DNA of 33,659 bases from Deltaproteobacteria bacterium (GTDB lineage: Bacteria; Desulfobacterota; Deferrimicrobia; Deferrimicrobiales; Deferrimicrobiaceae): positions 1 to 33,659 of the forward strand of contig JANXQJ010000013.1 of assembly GCA_025356865.1 (NCBI GenBank), given 5' to 3'. A program made the position numbers and the translations under genes. The notes under the pieces were generated by a model that saw only the letters and a list, made by a program, of their open reading frames with translations, was not told where the DNA came from and did not search any database. Numbering within the stretch: the stretch's first letter is position 1; each line of letters opens with the position of its first letter. Below are positions 8,015 to 17,013 of the stretch, piece by piece.

Positions 8015-9358
8015 ATGATCAAGAACTTCGTGCTGGACACCAACGTCCTTCTGCACGACCCCACCGCGATCTTCAAATTTCAGGACAACCAGGTCGTCAT
8101 CCCCATCATGGTGATCGAAGAACTCGATCACTTCAAAAAAGATCTCAACATGCTGGGGCGAAACGCCCGCACCGTCTCCAAGATCATCGACCGGTTGCGT
8201 GCCCAGGGCAACCTCGCAAAGGGTGTTCCCCTCGAGAACGGCGGTACGCTCCGCGTCGCGTTCGGCGGCGAAGCCGATGCGCTGCTCCCCGCCGAACTGC
8301 ACGGCAGCAAGGAAGACAACCACATCCTCGCGGTCGCCCTCAGCGTTCGGGACCTCGAGAAGGGCGTTCCCGTGGTCGTCATCTCCAAGGACACCAACCT
8401 CCGGATCAAGGCCGATGCACTGGGCCTCGCGGCCGAGGATTTCGAGAACGACCGGGTCGAGATCGAGGAACTTTACCGGGGCTACCAGGAGCGCGAGGCG
8501 ACCAAGGCGTCGATCGACGCCCTCTACGCGACCGGCGAGATCGCGGCCGACCCGCCGGCCTTTTATCCCAATGAATACGTCGTCTACCGCGACAGCGCCA
8601 CCCAGGCCTCCGCCCTCGGCCGGTTCGACGGGCCCAACAACCGGGTCCGGCTGCTGCCGCCCATGAAGGAAGAGATCTGGGGGATCCGCCCCAAGAACAA
8701 GGAGCAGCACTTCGCGCTCGACATCCTGCTCGACGACTCGGTCAAGCTGGTCACGCTCGCCGGCAAGGCGGGCACGGGCAAGACGCTCCTCGCGATCGCT
8801 GCGGGTCTGCGCAAGATCACCGACGAGGATGTCTACTCCCGGCTGCTCGTGTCGCGTCCGGTGCTCCCGATGGGCAAGGACATCGGCTTCCTGCCCGGCG
8901 ACATGGAAGAAAAGCTCAAACCCTGGATGCAGCCCATCTTCGACAACGTCGAATACCTGTTCGGTTCCAACAAGGACAAGCGGTCGCGTTCGGGGCCGGG
9001 CGGTAGCCAGGTCCAGGGAATCCGCGGCTACCAGGAACTGATCAACATGGGCATCCTCGAGATCGAGGCGCTCACCTACATCCGCGGCCGGTCGATTCCG
9101 AACCAGTTCATCATCATCGACGAGGCGCAGAATCTCACGTTGCACGAGGTCAAGACCATCCTGACGCGTGCGGGCGAGAACAGCAAGGTGGTGCTGACAG
9201 GCGACCCCTACCAGATCGACAATCCCTTCGTCGATTCGGCCAGCAACGGCCTTTCGTGCGCGGTCGAGCGATTCAAGGGCGAGCAGATGGCCGGTCACGT
9301 GCTGCTGGTCAAGGGCGAGCGCTCCCCGCTCGCGGAACTCGCAGCCAACATCCTTTAA
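8015..9358 (+). CDS. PIN domain-PhoH family ATPase (PhoH2-like)
   Basis: The 447-residue protein fuses an N-terminal PIN-type nuclease domain (residues 1 to about 140, with Asp8 in LDTNVLLHD and conserved acidic EELDHF) to a C-terminal PhoH ATPase. Walker A is GKAGTGKT at 250-257 and Walker B is IIIDEAQN with Asp369-Glu370. PIN-PhoH proteins are known as ATP-dependent RNA-unwinding and RNA-cleaving enzymes. GGAGG lies just before ATG 8015. The gene sits 13 nt after cpoB, so it is probably co-transcribed with tol-pal. Its substrate here is unknown. Confidence 0.92.
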   Translation: MIKNFVLDTNVLLHDPTAIFKFQDNQVVIPIMVIEELDHFKKDLNMLGRNARTVSKIIDRLRAQGNLAKGVPLENGGTLRVAFGGEADALLPAELHGSKEDNHILAVALSVRDLEKGVPVVVISKDTNLRIKADALGLAAEDFENDRVEIEELYRGYQEREATKASIDALYATGEIAADPPAFYPNEYVVYRDSATQASALGRFDGPNNRVRLLPPMKEEIWGIRPKNKEQHFALDILLDDSVKLVTLAGKAGTGKTLLAIAAGLRKITDEDVYSRLLVSRPVLPMGKDIGFLPGDMEEKLKPWMQPIFDNVEYLFGSNKDKRSRSGPGGSQVQGIRGYQELINMGILEIEALTYIRGRSIPNQFIIIDEAQNLTLHEVKTILTRAGENSKVVLTGDPYQIDNPFVDSASNGLSCAVERFKGEQMAGHVLLVKGERSPLAELAANIL

Positions 9359-9390
9359 GGAAGACTTCCTTCTCGATGGAGGGTTCTCGT

Positions 9391-12006
9391 TTGCGCCGCA
9401 CCCTGTCCCGGATGTTGCTTCCGCTGGTTGCGGGTCTTGCCGCGCTCGCCGGAACGGCCGGTGCGGCCCATTTCCCCGATCCCTCCGTTTCGGCACGAAA
9501 CGTCACCCTGAGCGGTTCGCCGACGGTGAACGGATCGCCCCTCCAGGCCGGTGACGAGATCGCCGTCTGGTCGATTCACCCGAATCCCGCATTGCCCGGA
9601 AAGTGGGAGCGGTCGCTCGTCGGGCACGCGCTCCTTTCCGGCCCTTCGTTTCCCGGTATTCCAGTCTACGGCGACGACGTCACCACCTCCGCCGTGGTCG
9701 AGGGGGCGGTTCCGGGCGAAGAGCTCTGCCTGCAACTCTGGCGCGCGTCGGATTCGAAGGAATACTCCGCATACCTCGGTCCCGGTTCGAACCCCGTCAC
9801 GGTCACCTGGAGCAACGCCGGCGACTCCTTGTCCGCCGACGGGCTCGATTTCGTCGAAGGGCAACGGATTCCCCTCCGGACGGGGCAATGGAACCTGGTG
9901 TCGTTCGGGGGACTCAAGGGGTATTACAAGACGCCATCCGCACCCGTCAACCCGCAACTTGCAGGTGTTTCCTGGTCGCAGGCCGCCACGATGGGCGATT
10001 CGCTGCCGCTGAAATCCATCGAGGGTAAGTACGACCGCGTGCTGGGCAACGACGGCGCCGGGATGCGGACCTGGGATCCCTCCCGCCCGACGTTTTCGAC
10101 GCTGGCGACGATCGGCCCGGGATACGGTTACTGGATCCACATGAAGCCCGCTTCGAACGGCCAGCCACTCGCATGGATGACGGTACAGGGTGCCCGGGCG
10201 ACGGGGGCCGAACCGCTCGACCTGGGCGTCGGCTGGACGCTGGCCGGTTACTGGGGCCGCGTCGTCTACAATGACATCCGGATGCCGGGTTCCCCGCAAT
10301 CCGAACTGCTCCCGGTCGACGGACGGGACAACGTGGCGCTTCCATCCATGGGCGACCTGTGGAACTCCGTGAGCGGCAACTACGCCCGGATCAACGGATT
10401 CGATGGCGGCACGAAGATATGGGATCCCGCCAGGCCGACGTTCGCGACGCTCAAGTACATGGGGCCCGGCTACGGATACTGGATCAAGATGACCGCGCCC
10501 GCCGCCCTCTCCTATTCCGTGGGGCTGGCCGATCCGACGGTCCCAAGGGATCTTGCCGCGGCGGTTTCGAACGACCAGGTCATCGTGACCTGGAGCCCGG
10601 TCCCGGGGGCTGTTTCCTACAATCTTTATTGGTCCGCTGTTCCGGGATTCACCACCGCGACGGGCACCCGGATCGCGAACGCGGCGAGTCCCTGCATCCT
10701 TTCGGGATTGCCGGCAGGGATTCCGTACTACTTTATCGTGACTTCCGTCGGCAGCGGCGGGGAGAGCTCCGGATCGGCCCGGGCCTCCGTCCCGAGTGGG
10801 GCAATCTCCCGGCCCGGTCCCGACATCGGGCAATATTTCGACCGTGGGATCCAGGCGCCCGGAGCGGCCAATCTCTGGGACAATTCCAGTCACCCGCTTC
10901 GCGGCCTGACGACGTCCGACGCCACGCCCCGTTTTTCCGGGACGGCGAACTGCCTCTGGTGCCATTACGCCTCGGGCCCGGCCCGGACCAGCGACGAGTG
11001 CCTGATGTGCCACTTCGAGAACCAGCCGAACGCGCCCGCCTCGAACCACGGGGATCGCGTGCTCCAGCTCGCGGCCGTGACCGGCAACGGCCTTCCCGCG
11101 TCCGTGTATCCGATTTCCACGGTTGCCGATTACGACAGCTGGTGCCTCCAGTGCCACGGTGGAGGCGCCGCCGGACTCGGGGGAAAGACGCCCTCCGGAA
11201 AGACGCTGATCGATCCGGCCCGCTTTGCAGGCGGGCGTCACCGTGCTTCCAACGGCTACGGCCTCGACACCGGGTGCATCCACTGCCACGCCCCGCACGG
11301 GTCGGGCAATACCCGGCTCGTCCGGAGCAACCCGTCGAACCGCCGGAATGCCGGCTCCACGCCGCTTTCTTTCGGTCCCTTCCCGGCCGACAGCCTTGCC
11401 GGCGGGGGCTACGGGGTGCCCCAGAACGTTCCCTACCGCGCCCGGATCGTGGGGAACCTGGCCGACGCGGCCGACGATCACGGCTACTGCAACAAGGCGT
11501 GCCACATCGCCGGTCTCTCGATCAGCTATTCCAAGGAGCGGATGTACAAGCGGGACGGAACGACGGGGCTTTACCGGCTGAACGGCGTCCGCAAGATCTA
11601 CCTGACCGAGGGGGTCGAGCGGACGGTCGACAACGTCATGTCCCGCATGCACGGCCACGTCAACAACGAGATCATTCCCACCGAGGACATGGTCCTCTGG
11701 TACGAAGAGGCCTCCGGCATGGCGATGAGCAGGTACCACTATCCGGGAAGCGGCGGCGCATCGCCCCAGGCCTACGACAACGCCGTCGCGACGTTGCCGC
11801 TCTTTCCGGATTATCCGGACGGTTCGCGCGATTTCACCAACGGATACCTCGACGAGGGACTGATCCGGTACCGGTTCACCTGCAGCACCTGCCACGATCC
11901 GCACGGTTCCGTTGATCCCGCTTTGAACGGCCTCGGCGCCGCGGCCTATCCCGACCTCCGGATGCGGAAGATTCCCGGCGACCTTTGCAACCAGTGCCAC
12001 CGGTGA
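9391..12006 (+). CDS. exported multihaem c-type cytochrome with duplicated beta modules and FN3 domain
   Basis: The frame encodes 871 residues from TTG 9391, chosen because GGAGGG lies 7 nt upstream; an ATG at 9376 adds five residues. A signal peptide (RRTLSRMLLPLVAGLAALAG...) ends near AGA. Residues about 130-370 hold a duplicated module, each copy ending WDPxRPTF...GPGYGYWI (at 242-249 and 358-365). An FN3-like domain spans about 382-470 (VIVTWSPVPGAVSYNLYW). The C-terminal half has six CxxCH haem sites, with first Cys at 521, 537, 585, 629, 831 and 866, and one CxxxCH at 700 (CNKACH). The last haem site is one residue from the C-terminus. It is probably periplasmic or surface-exposed and involved in electron transfer. 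It sits inside a housekeeping operon, 7 nt before tsaD. Confidence 0.85.
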   Translation: MRRTLSRMLLPLVAGLAALAGTAGAAHFPDPSVSARNVTLSGSPTVNGSPLQAGDEIAVWSIHPNPALPGKWERSLVGHALLSGPSFPGIPVYGDDVTTSAVVEGAVPGEELCLQLWRASDSKEYSAYLGPGSNPVTVTWSNAGDSLSADGLDFVEGQRIPLRTGQWNLVSFGGLKGYYKTPSAPVNPQLAGVSWSQAATMGDSLPLKSIEGKYDRVLGNDGAGMRTWDPSRPTFSTLATIGPGYGYWIHMKPASNGQPLAWMTVQGARATGAEPLDLGVGWTLAGYWGRVVYNDIRMPGSPQSELLPVDGRDNVALPSMGDLWNSVSGNYARINGFDGGTKIWDPARPTFATLKYMGPGYGYWIKMTAPAALSYSVGLADPTVPRDLAAAVSNDQVIVTWSPVPGAVSYNLYWSAVPGFTTATGTRIANAASPCILSGLPAGIPYYFIVTSVGSGGESSGSARASVPSGAISRPGPDIGQYFDRGIQAPGAANLWDNSSHPLRGLTTSDATPRFSGTANCLWCHYASGPARTSDECLMCHFENQPNAPASNHGDRVLQLAAVTGNGLPASVYPISTVADYDSWCLQCHGGGAAGLGGKTPSGKTLIDPARFAGGRHRASNGYGLDTGCIHCHAPHGSGNTRLVRSNPSNRRNAGSTPLSFGPFPADSLAGGGYGVPQNVPYRARIVGNLADAADDHGYCNKACHIAGLSISYSKERMYKRDGTTGLYRLNGVRKIYLTEGVERTVDNVMSRMHGHVNNEIIPTEDMVLWYEEASGMAMSRYHYPGSGGASPQAYDNAVATLPLFPDYPDGSRDFTNGYLDEGLIRYRFTCSTCHDPHGSVDPALNGLGAAAYPDLRMRKIPGDLCNQCHR

Positions 12007-12013
12007 CCCCGGC

Positions 12014-13015
12014 ATGACGCGCGTCCTCGGAATCGAAAGCTCCTGCGACGAGACGGCTGCAGCCGTCTACGACTCGGAAGGCGGGCTCCTCTCCAATGTC
12101 GTCTCCTCGCAGACCGCCATCCACGCGCTCTACGGGGGGGTGGTGCCCGAACTGGCGTCGCGTGAACATATCCGCACCGTCTGGCCGGCCGCCGAACAGG
12201 CGCTCGCCGAGGCGGGGTGCGGGGCGTCCTCGCTCGACGGCATTGCGGCGACTGCCGGGCCCGGCCTCATCGGCGCCGTGCTGGTGGGCCTGAGTTTCGC
12301 CCGGGCGCTCGCCTACGCGCTAAAAAAACCGATGGTCGGCGTCGACCACCTCGAGGCGCACATATACGCCGGTTTTCTCGAACACGACATCCCCTTCCCA
12401 TATATTTCCCTCCTGGTCTCGGGCGGCCACACGTCGCTCTTTCTCGTATCTTCGTGGAACGAGGCGCGCTGCCTCGGGGCGACGCGCGACGACGCGGCGG
12501 GCGAGGCGTTCGACAAGGCGGCCAAGATGATGGGGCTGGGCTATCCGGGCGGGATGCTCATCGACCGGCTCTCGGCCGAAGGCGATCGCGCACGATTTCC
12601 CTTCCCGCGCGCCCGGGTCTCGGGCGCACCCCTCGACTTCTCCTTTTCCGGGCTCAAGACCGCGCTGCGCACCTTCCTCGAATCGCCGGCCGGAAAGGAA
12701 GCGGGGCAGGCCGATGTCGCGGCTTCCTTCCAGGAGGCGATCGTCGACGCCCTGGTGACCCGGACGCTGGCGGCGGCCAGGGGGGAGGGCGTTCCGAACG
12801 TGGTCCTGGGCGGCGGCGTTTCGGCCAACTCGCGGTTGCGCGAAAAGATGACTTCCGCAGGGGAGAAGGCGGGTGTCCGCGTCTTCCTCCCGGCCCGCGT
12901 CTTCTGCACCGACAATGCCGCGATGGTCGCGCTGCTCGGCGAGCGCCGCCTCTCGTCGGGCGTCTCTTCCGGCCTGGAACTTCCGGCCTATTCCTCCTCG
13001 CGATTTTCCAGGTAG
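12014..13015 (+). CDS. tsaD: TsaD, tRNA threonylcarbamoyladenosine transferase subunit
   Basis: This 333-residue ASKHA-fold protein begins TRVLGIESSCDETAAAVYD, the family signature. Metal-binding His112 and His116 lie in VDHLEAHIYA, followed by LVSGGHTSLF, FSFSGLKTALR and the closing CTDNAAMVA. With TsaB, TsaC and TsaE it makes the t6A37 modification of ANN-decoding tRNAs. Length is standard. Its stop is 6 nt before rsmA. Confidence 0.97.
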   Translation: MTRVLGIESSCDETAAAVYDSEGGLLSNVVSSQTAIHALYGGVVPELASREHIRTVWPAAEQALAEAGCGASSLDGIAATAGPGLIGAVLVGLSFARALAYALKKPMVGVDHLEAHIYAGFLEHDIPFPYISLLVSGGHTSLFLVSSWNEARCLGATRDDAAGEAFDKAAKMMGLGYPGGMLIDRLSAEGDRARFPFPRARVSGAPLDFSFSGLKTALRTFLESPAGKEAGQADVAASFQEAIVDALVTRTLAAARGEGVPNVVLGGGVSANSRLREKMTSAGEKAGVRVFLPARVFCTDNAAMVALLGERRLSSGVSSGLELPAYSSSRFSR

Positions 13016-13021
13016 CCGCGG

Positions 13022-13906
13022 GTGAAACGGACAGCCGAACATCCCGGCAAGCTGCTCGCCTCGCTGGGGTTCTCCCCGCTCAAGGCGTTGGGCCAGAACT
13101 TCGTGCACGACGGCAACGTCTCCCGGAAAATCGTGGCCGAAGCCGTTTCCATGGGGCCTCCCTTCCTTGAAATCGGCCCCGGGCTCGCAAGTCTGACCGA
13201 CCTGCTGGCCGAAACGGGCGCGCCCGTGACCGCGATCGAACTCGACCGCGGGCTGGCGGGTTGGCTCCGCGAGCGGTTCGACGGGTCTAACGTCGAGATC
13301 TTCGAATCCGATTTCCTCGAGGTTTCGGAGCCCGAGTGGCGGCGCCGCTTCCCGGACGGTGCGACCGTCGTCGGAAACCTGCCCTACTCGGTTTCTTCCC
13401 CGATGCTGCTCCGGCTGATCGAACTGCGCGAGATTTTTCCGCGCGCCGTGATCATGCTGCAAAAGGAGATGGTCGAGCGACTCTGTTCTCCGCCGGGGTG
13501 CAAGGCGTACGGCATCCTCTCGGTCTATGTCGCCGTTCTGGGCGAGGCGCGCCAGTCGTTCGTCGTCACGCGGGGCTGTTTCACGCCGTCGCCCGATGTC
13601 GAATCGGCCGTGTTCACCCTCCGTTTCGCCCCCGGTCTTTCCGTGCGGTTCGTCCGGGCGTTGCAGGCGGTCGTCCGGACCGCGTTCGCCCAGCGGCGCA
13701 AGACGCTCCGCAACGCCCCGGGCCATTTCCTCCCCGGCGGAACCGCCGATTGGGTCGAACTGCTCTCCATCGCGTCGATCGACCCGTCCGCCAGGGCCGA
13801 AACGGTGCCGCCCGACGGCTACCGTCGACTGGCCGAGGCGCTGCTGGCCCGCAATTCTCCCCGCGTTCCGGATTTATCGTTGCCATCCGGTCACGCGCCC
13901 GAATAG
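13022..13906 (+). CDS. rsmA: RsmA/KsgA, 16S rRNA dimethyladenosine transferase
   Basis: The 294-residue SAM-dependent methyltransferase starts with GTG 13022. KALGQNFVHD near the N-terminus, the SAM motif FLEIGPGLASLT, AIELDRG and the catalytic VGNLPYSVSSP are all present. The C-terminal helical domain contains RTAFAQRRKTLRNA, typical of KsgA. It dimethylates two adjacent adenines in helix 45 of 16S rRNA. It sits between tsaD and the nucleoside kinase with gaps of 6 and 12 nt. Confidence 0.96.
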   Translation: MKRTAEHPGKLLASLGFSPLKALGQNFVHDGNVSRKIVAEAVSMGPPFLEIGPGLASLTDLLAETGAPVTAIELDRGLAGWLRERFDGSNVEIFESDFLEVSEPEWRRRFPDGATVVGNLPYSVSSPMLLRLIELREIFPRAVIMLQKEMVERLCSPPGCKAYGILSVYVAVLGEARQSFVVTRGCFTPSPDVESAVFTLRFAPGLSVRFVRALQAVVRTAFAQRRKTLRNAPGHFLPGGTADWVELLSIASIDPSARAETVPPDGYRRLAEALLARNSPRVPDLSLPSGHAPE

Positions 13907-13918
13907 AATGGAATCTCG

Positions 13919-14572
13919 ATGACCGAGACGACCACCCATCCGCGCTACATCGCCATCGAAGGCCCCATCGGCGTCGGGAAGTCGTCGCTGGCCAAAAGCC
14001 TGGCCGCCGAGTTCGGCGCCCGGCTCGTCCGCGAAGAGGGCGAAGCCAACCCGTTCCTCGACCGGTTCTACGAAGAGCCCCGCAAGTACGCCTTCCAGAC
14101 GCAACTTTTCTTCCTGCTTTCCCGATATCGCCAGCAGTGCGAACTGGCGCAGGGCGAGTTGTTCGAGCAGGGCGTCGTCTCCGACTACATCCTGGCCAAG
14201 GACAAGATCTTCGCCCTCATCAATCTCGACGAGGACGAAATCTCCCTGTACGAGTCGATCTACAAGCTGCTGGCGACGAGGGTGCCGCATCCCGGCCTGG
14301 TGATCTACCTGCAGGCGCGTCCCGAGGTCCTCCTCAACCGCGTCCGGAAGCGGGGGATCGCCTACGAGCGGAACATATCGCTTGACTACCTCAAAACGCT
14401 CAGCGATGCTTATAACGAGTACTTCTTCCACTATAACGAGACCCCGCTCCTGGTCGTCAACACGAGCGAGATCGACTTTGTGGAAAGGCCGCGTGACTTG
14501 GACCATCTCGTTCGAGAGGTCAAAAGCATGAAGCGCGGCACGCAACATTACATACCGCTGGGATCCGGGTAA
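13919..14572 (+). CDS. deoxynucleoside kinase (dAK/dGK-like)
   Basis: This 217-residue P-loop kinase has GPIGVGKSS at residues 15-23, a Glu-rich substrate loop (REEGEANPFLDRFYEEP), VVSDYILAKDKIFA and a lid segment RVRKRGIAYERNI. These are the marks of bacterial deoxyadenosine/deoxyguanosine kinases. It salvages deoxynucleosides to monophosphates. Base preference cannot be read with certainty. It is the last gene before the terminator at 14659-14704. Confidence 0.9.
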   Translation: MTETTTHPRYIAIEGPIGVGKSSLAKSLAAEFGARLVREEGEANPFLDRFYEEPRKYAFQTQLFFLLSRYRQQCELAQGELFEQGVVSDYILAKDKIFALINLDEDEISLYESIYKLLATRVPHPGLVIYLQARPEVLLNRVRKRGIAYERNISLDYLKTLSDAYNEYFFHYNETPLLVVNTSEIDFVERPRDLDHLVREVKSMKRGTQHYIPLGSG

Positions 14573-14638
14573 CCGGACCAAGACGGGATCGTTCGATGGG
14601 AACGCGGCGCCGAAAGATCATCATCGGTGGTTGCGGGT

Positions 14639-14662
14639 CCGTGCCTCCTTCATAAAGCACGG
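14639..14662 (+). promoter_or_regulatory. possible antiterminator hairpin upstream of panB
   Basis: CCGTGC (14639-14644) can pair with GCACGG (14657-14662). The right arm overlaps the first bases of the terminator stem that starts at 14659, so the two structures compete. This is a possible attenuator arrangement; the overlap is only four bases and no ligand-binding domain is recognised. Confidence 0.25.
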
Positions 14663-14704
14663 TCTTTCCGGACACGGTTCCGGGAAGACCGTTTTCTTTT
14701 TGGG
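14659..14704 (+). terminator. intrinsic terminator between the kinase gene and panB
   Basis: ACGGTCTTTCCGG pairs with CCGGGAAGACCGT (13 bp, one G-U) across an 8-nt loop, followed by TTTTCTTTTT. It ends only 10 nt before the panB GTG, so panB is either expressed by read-through or regulated at this hairpin. Confidence 0.8.
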
Positions 14705-14713
14705 GGTGGACAC

Positions 14714-15511
14714 GTGGCAGGCAAACTCACCATTCTCGATTTCGCGAAGATGAAATCCGACGGTCGCAAGATCGTCATGGTCACCGCGTACGACGCCGCA
14801 TTCGCCGCCATCTTCGACGAGGCCGGCGCCGACATGCTCCTGGTCGGCGATTCGCTCGGCATGGTCGTCCTCGGGCTCCCCGACACCCTCTCCGTCACGA
14901 TGGAAGACATGGTTCGCCACACCGGTGCGGCGGCGCGGGGGCGCAAGCACGCCTTCCTCGTGGCCGACCTGCCCTTCATGTCTTACCAGGCGAGCATCCC
15001 CGAGGCGGTTCGCAATGCGGGGCGGCTGCTCCAGGCCGGGGCCGAAGCGGTCAAGCTCGAAGGGGGCCGCACGATGGAGGCCACGATCCGGGCGATCGCA
15101 TCGTGCGACATCCCCGTCATGGGGCACATCGGGCTGACGCCGCAGTCGGTCCACCGGATGGGCGGCTATCGCGTCCAGGGCCGTTCCGAAGCGCAGGCCG
15201 CGCGGCTGATCGACGACGCGCTGGCGGTGCAGGAGGCGGGCGCCTTCGCCGTCGTCCTCGAAGGGATGCCTTCCGGACTGGCTTCCGAGATCACCGAGCG
15301 GCTATCGATTCCCACGATCGGCATCGGCGCGGGGGGCGGATGCGATGGGCAGGTGCTGGTGATGCACGACCTGCTCGGGCTCTTCGACGCGTTCCGTCCC
15401 AAGTTCGTCAAGCGGTTCGGGGAACTGAAGGGCCCGGTCAAGGAGGCCGCGCTGGCCTATGCCGACGCGGTGCGAACCGGGGCTTTCCCCGATGAGGATC
15501 ATTCGTTCTGA
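14714..15511 (+). CDS. panB: 3-methyl-2-oxobutanoate hydroxymethyltransferase
   Basis: This 265-residue TIM-barrel enzyme adds a hydroxymethyl group from methylene-THF to ketoisovalerate, the first committed step to pantothenate. [20 protein letters not shown] and KLEGG hold the metal- and substrate-binding Asp and Glu residues. [11 protein letters not shown] and IPTIGIGAG are conserved. The start is GTG 14714, with a GGGGGTGGA ribosome site. Its stop overlaps the panC start (TGATG). Confidence 0.97.
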   Translation: MAGKLTILDFAKMKSDGRKIVMVTAYDAAFAAIFDEAGADMLLVGDSLGMVVLGLPDTLSVTMEDMVRHTGAAARGRKHAFLVADLPFMSYQASIPEAVRNAGRLLQAGAEAVKLEGGRTMEATIRAIASCDIPVMGHIGLTPQSVHRMGGYRVQGRSEAQAARLIDDALAVQEAGAFAVVLEGMPSGLASEITERLSIPTIGIGAGGGCDGQVLVMHDLLGLFDAFRPKFVKRFGELKGPVKEAALAYADAVRTGAFPDEDHSF

Positions 15512-16371
15512 TGGAACTGCTGCGCACACCGGGGGCGATGCAGGGGTGGGCCGACGCGCGGCGCCGCGAGGGGCGCCGGATCGGTTTCGCCCCCACGATG
15601 GGTTGCCTGCACGCGGGGCACGTCAGTCTCTACGGCCTCCTGAGGGAGCGCGGCTGCGACGCGGTGGCGGCCTCGATCTTCGTCAACCCGACGCAGTTCG
15701 GCCCCGGCGAGGATTTCGAGAAATATCCGCGCGACGAGGAACGCGACCTGGCGATGCTGGGCGAGGCCGGCGTCGACGCGGTCTACCTTCCGGGCGTGGC
15801 CGATATGTATCCCGAAGGGAGCCGGACGTTCGTCGAGGTGGACGGGGTTTCGCGGGGGCTTTGCGGCGAGATCCGCCCGGGGCATTTCCGCGGCGTCGCC
15901 ACGGTGGTCGCCAAACTTTTCAACGCGGCGCGGCCGCACGTCGCCGCTTTCGGCGAGAAGGATTTCCAGCAACTGGCCGTCATCCGGGCCATGGCGCGCG
16001 ACCTCGACTTCGGCATCGAGATCCTGGGCGCGCCGATCGTCCGGGAGTCCGACGGGCTGGCGATGAGTTCGCGCAACAAGTATCTCGAAGGGCCCGACCG
16101 CGTCGCCGCGCTCTGCCTTTCGCGGGGACTGTTCCGGGCCGAACGGCTTTTCCGGGCGGGGGAGCGTGATCCGCTGGCGTTGGCCGACGCCGTCCGGTCC
16201 GAAATCCGGGGTGAACCGCGGGCGTCGCTCGAATACGCCGAGGCGCGCGACCCCGAAACGCTTATTCCGGTGACCTCCCCGACGGGGCGCGTCACGCTGC
16301 TTGTCGCCGCACGGGTGGGTCCGGCGCGGCTGATCGACAACATCACGCTGCAAGAGGGGGGAGCGCAATGA
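15511..16371 (+). CDS. panC: pantothenate synthetase
   Basis: The 286-residue enzyme ligates pantoate and beta-alanine using ATP. The HIGH-type motif is seen in [20 protein letters not shown] binds substrate, and the KMSKS-type loop appears as AMSSRNKYL. Length is normal. It overlaps panB by 1 nt and panD by 4 nt (ATGA), so the three genes are translationally coupled. Confidence 0.97.
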   Translation: MELLRTPGAMQGWADARRREGRRIGFAPTMGCLHAGHVSLYGLLRERGCDAVAASIFVNPTQFGPGEDFEKYPRDEERDLAMLGEAGVDAVYLPGVADMYPEGSRTFVEVDGVSRGLCGEIRPGHFRGVATVVAKLFNAARPHVAAFGEKDFQQLAVIRAMARDLDFGIEILGAPIVRESDGLAMSSRNKYLEGPDRVAALCLSRGLFRAERLFRAGERDPLALADAVRSEIRGEPRASLEYAEARDPETLIPVTSPTGRVTLLVAARVGPARLIDNITLQEGGAQ

Positions 16372-16787
16372 TCCGCACGATGCTCAAGTGCAAGATTCAC
16401 CGGGCCACCGTCACCGAGGCGGTGCTGCATTACGAGGGAAGCATCACCATCGACGAGACGTTGATGGCGGCGTCCGGCCTGGTCGAGTACGAGCAGGTCC
16501 ACATCTACAACATCGACAACGGCAACCGCTTCTCGACCTACGCCATCAAGGGCGAGCGCGATTCCGGCGTGATCTGCCTCAACGGCGCCGCGGCGCGGCA
16601 GGTCAGCAAGGGCGACCTCATCATCATCGCCAACTACGCAAACTACGACGAGAAGGAACTGGCCGATTTCCACCCCACGCTCGTCTACGTCGACGATAAA
16701 AACGCGATCACGAACGTGAAGCAGAAGATCGTCTCCGAGAGCCAGCGCCCGCGCGTGGCGGCGTGTTCCTGCGCGGCTGCGAACTGA
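16368..16787 (+). CDS. panD: aspartate 1-decarboxylase proenzyme
   Basis: This 139-residue pyruvoyl enzyme supplies beta-alanine to PanC. The self-cleavage site is Gly24-Ser25 in HYEGSITID; Ser25 becomes the pyruvoyl group. The double-psi barrel continues through [20 protein letters not shown] and LIIIANYA. The C-terminal tail after about residue 125 ([10 protein letters not shown]) is Ala/Cys-rich and not part of the usual core. Confidence 0.97.
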   Translation: MIRTMLKCKIHRATVTEAVLHYEGSITIDETLMAASGLVEYEQVHIYNIDNGNRFSTYAIKGERDSGVICLNGAAARQVSKGDLIIIANYANYDEKELADFHPTLVYVDDKNAITNVKQKIVSESQRPRVAACSCAAAN

Positions 16788-16806
16788 CGATCCCCGAGCG
16801 CCGCAT

Positions 16807-17013
16807 ATGCCGTCGATGAAGGGGGCGTTCCTCCTCGACGTCGAGGAGGAGAAGCGTCGGCAGCGGGCCAAGACGGAAGCGGGTCTGCGGGCGGGCGTCG
16901 ATGCGGTCGAAGGGGCGCCGGAAAATGAAGCCCCGGTCGATCCCGGCAAGCCGCTCGAGGATTACCTGGCGCGCTGGCACGGAAACTGGCGCGGGTCGTC
17001 GTCCGTCGAATGA
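16807..17013 (+). CDS. small protein of unknown function (68 residues)
   Basis: I do not recognise a family. The protein begins MPSMKGAFLLDVEEEKRRQRAKTE and is charged and helix-prone in its first half. It ends with an acidic/Pro segment and LEDYLARWHGNWRG. It fills the gap between panD and the amidohydrolase and overlaps the latter by ATGA (17010-17013), which supports real, coupled translation. There is no signal peptide or membrane segment. The ribosome site is weak, and ATG 16816 is an alternative start. Confidence 0.5.
   Translation: MPSMKGAFLLDVEEEKRRQRAKTEAGLRAGVDAVEGAPENEAPVDPGKPLEDYLARWHGNWRGSSSVE

Noticed and set aside
9355-12015. 886-codon minus-strand ORF opposite the cytochrome
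   Set aside because: The plus strand encodes a signal peptide, an FN3 domain and seven haem motifs; the opposite frame has no recognisable domain and is open only because of GC skew.
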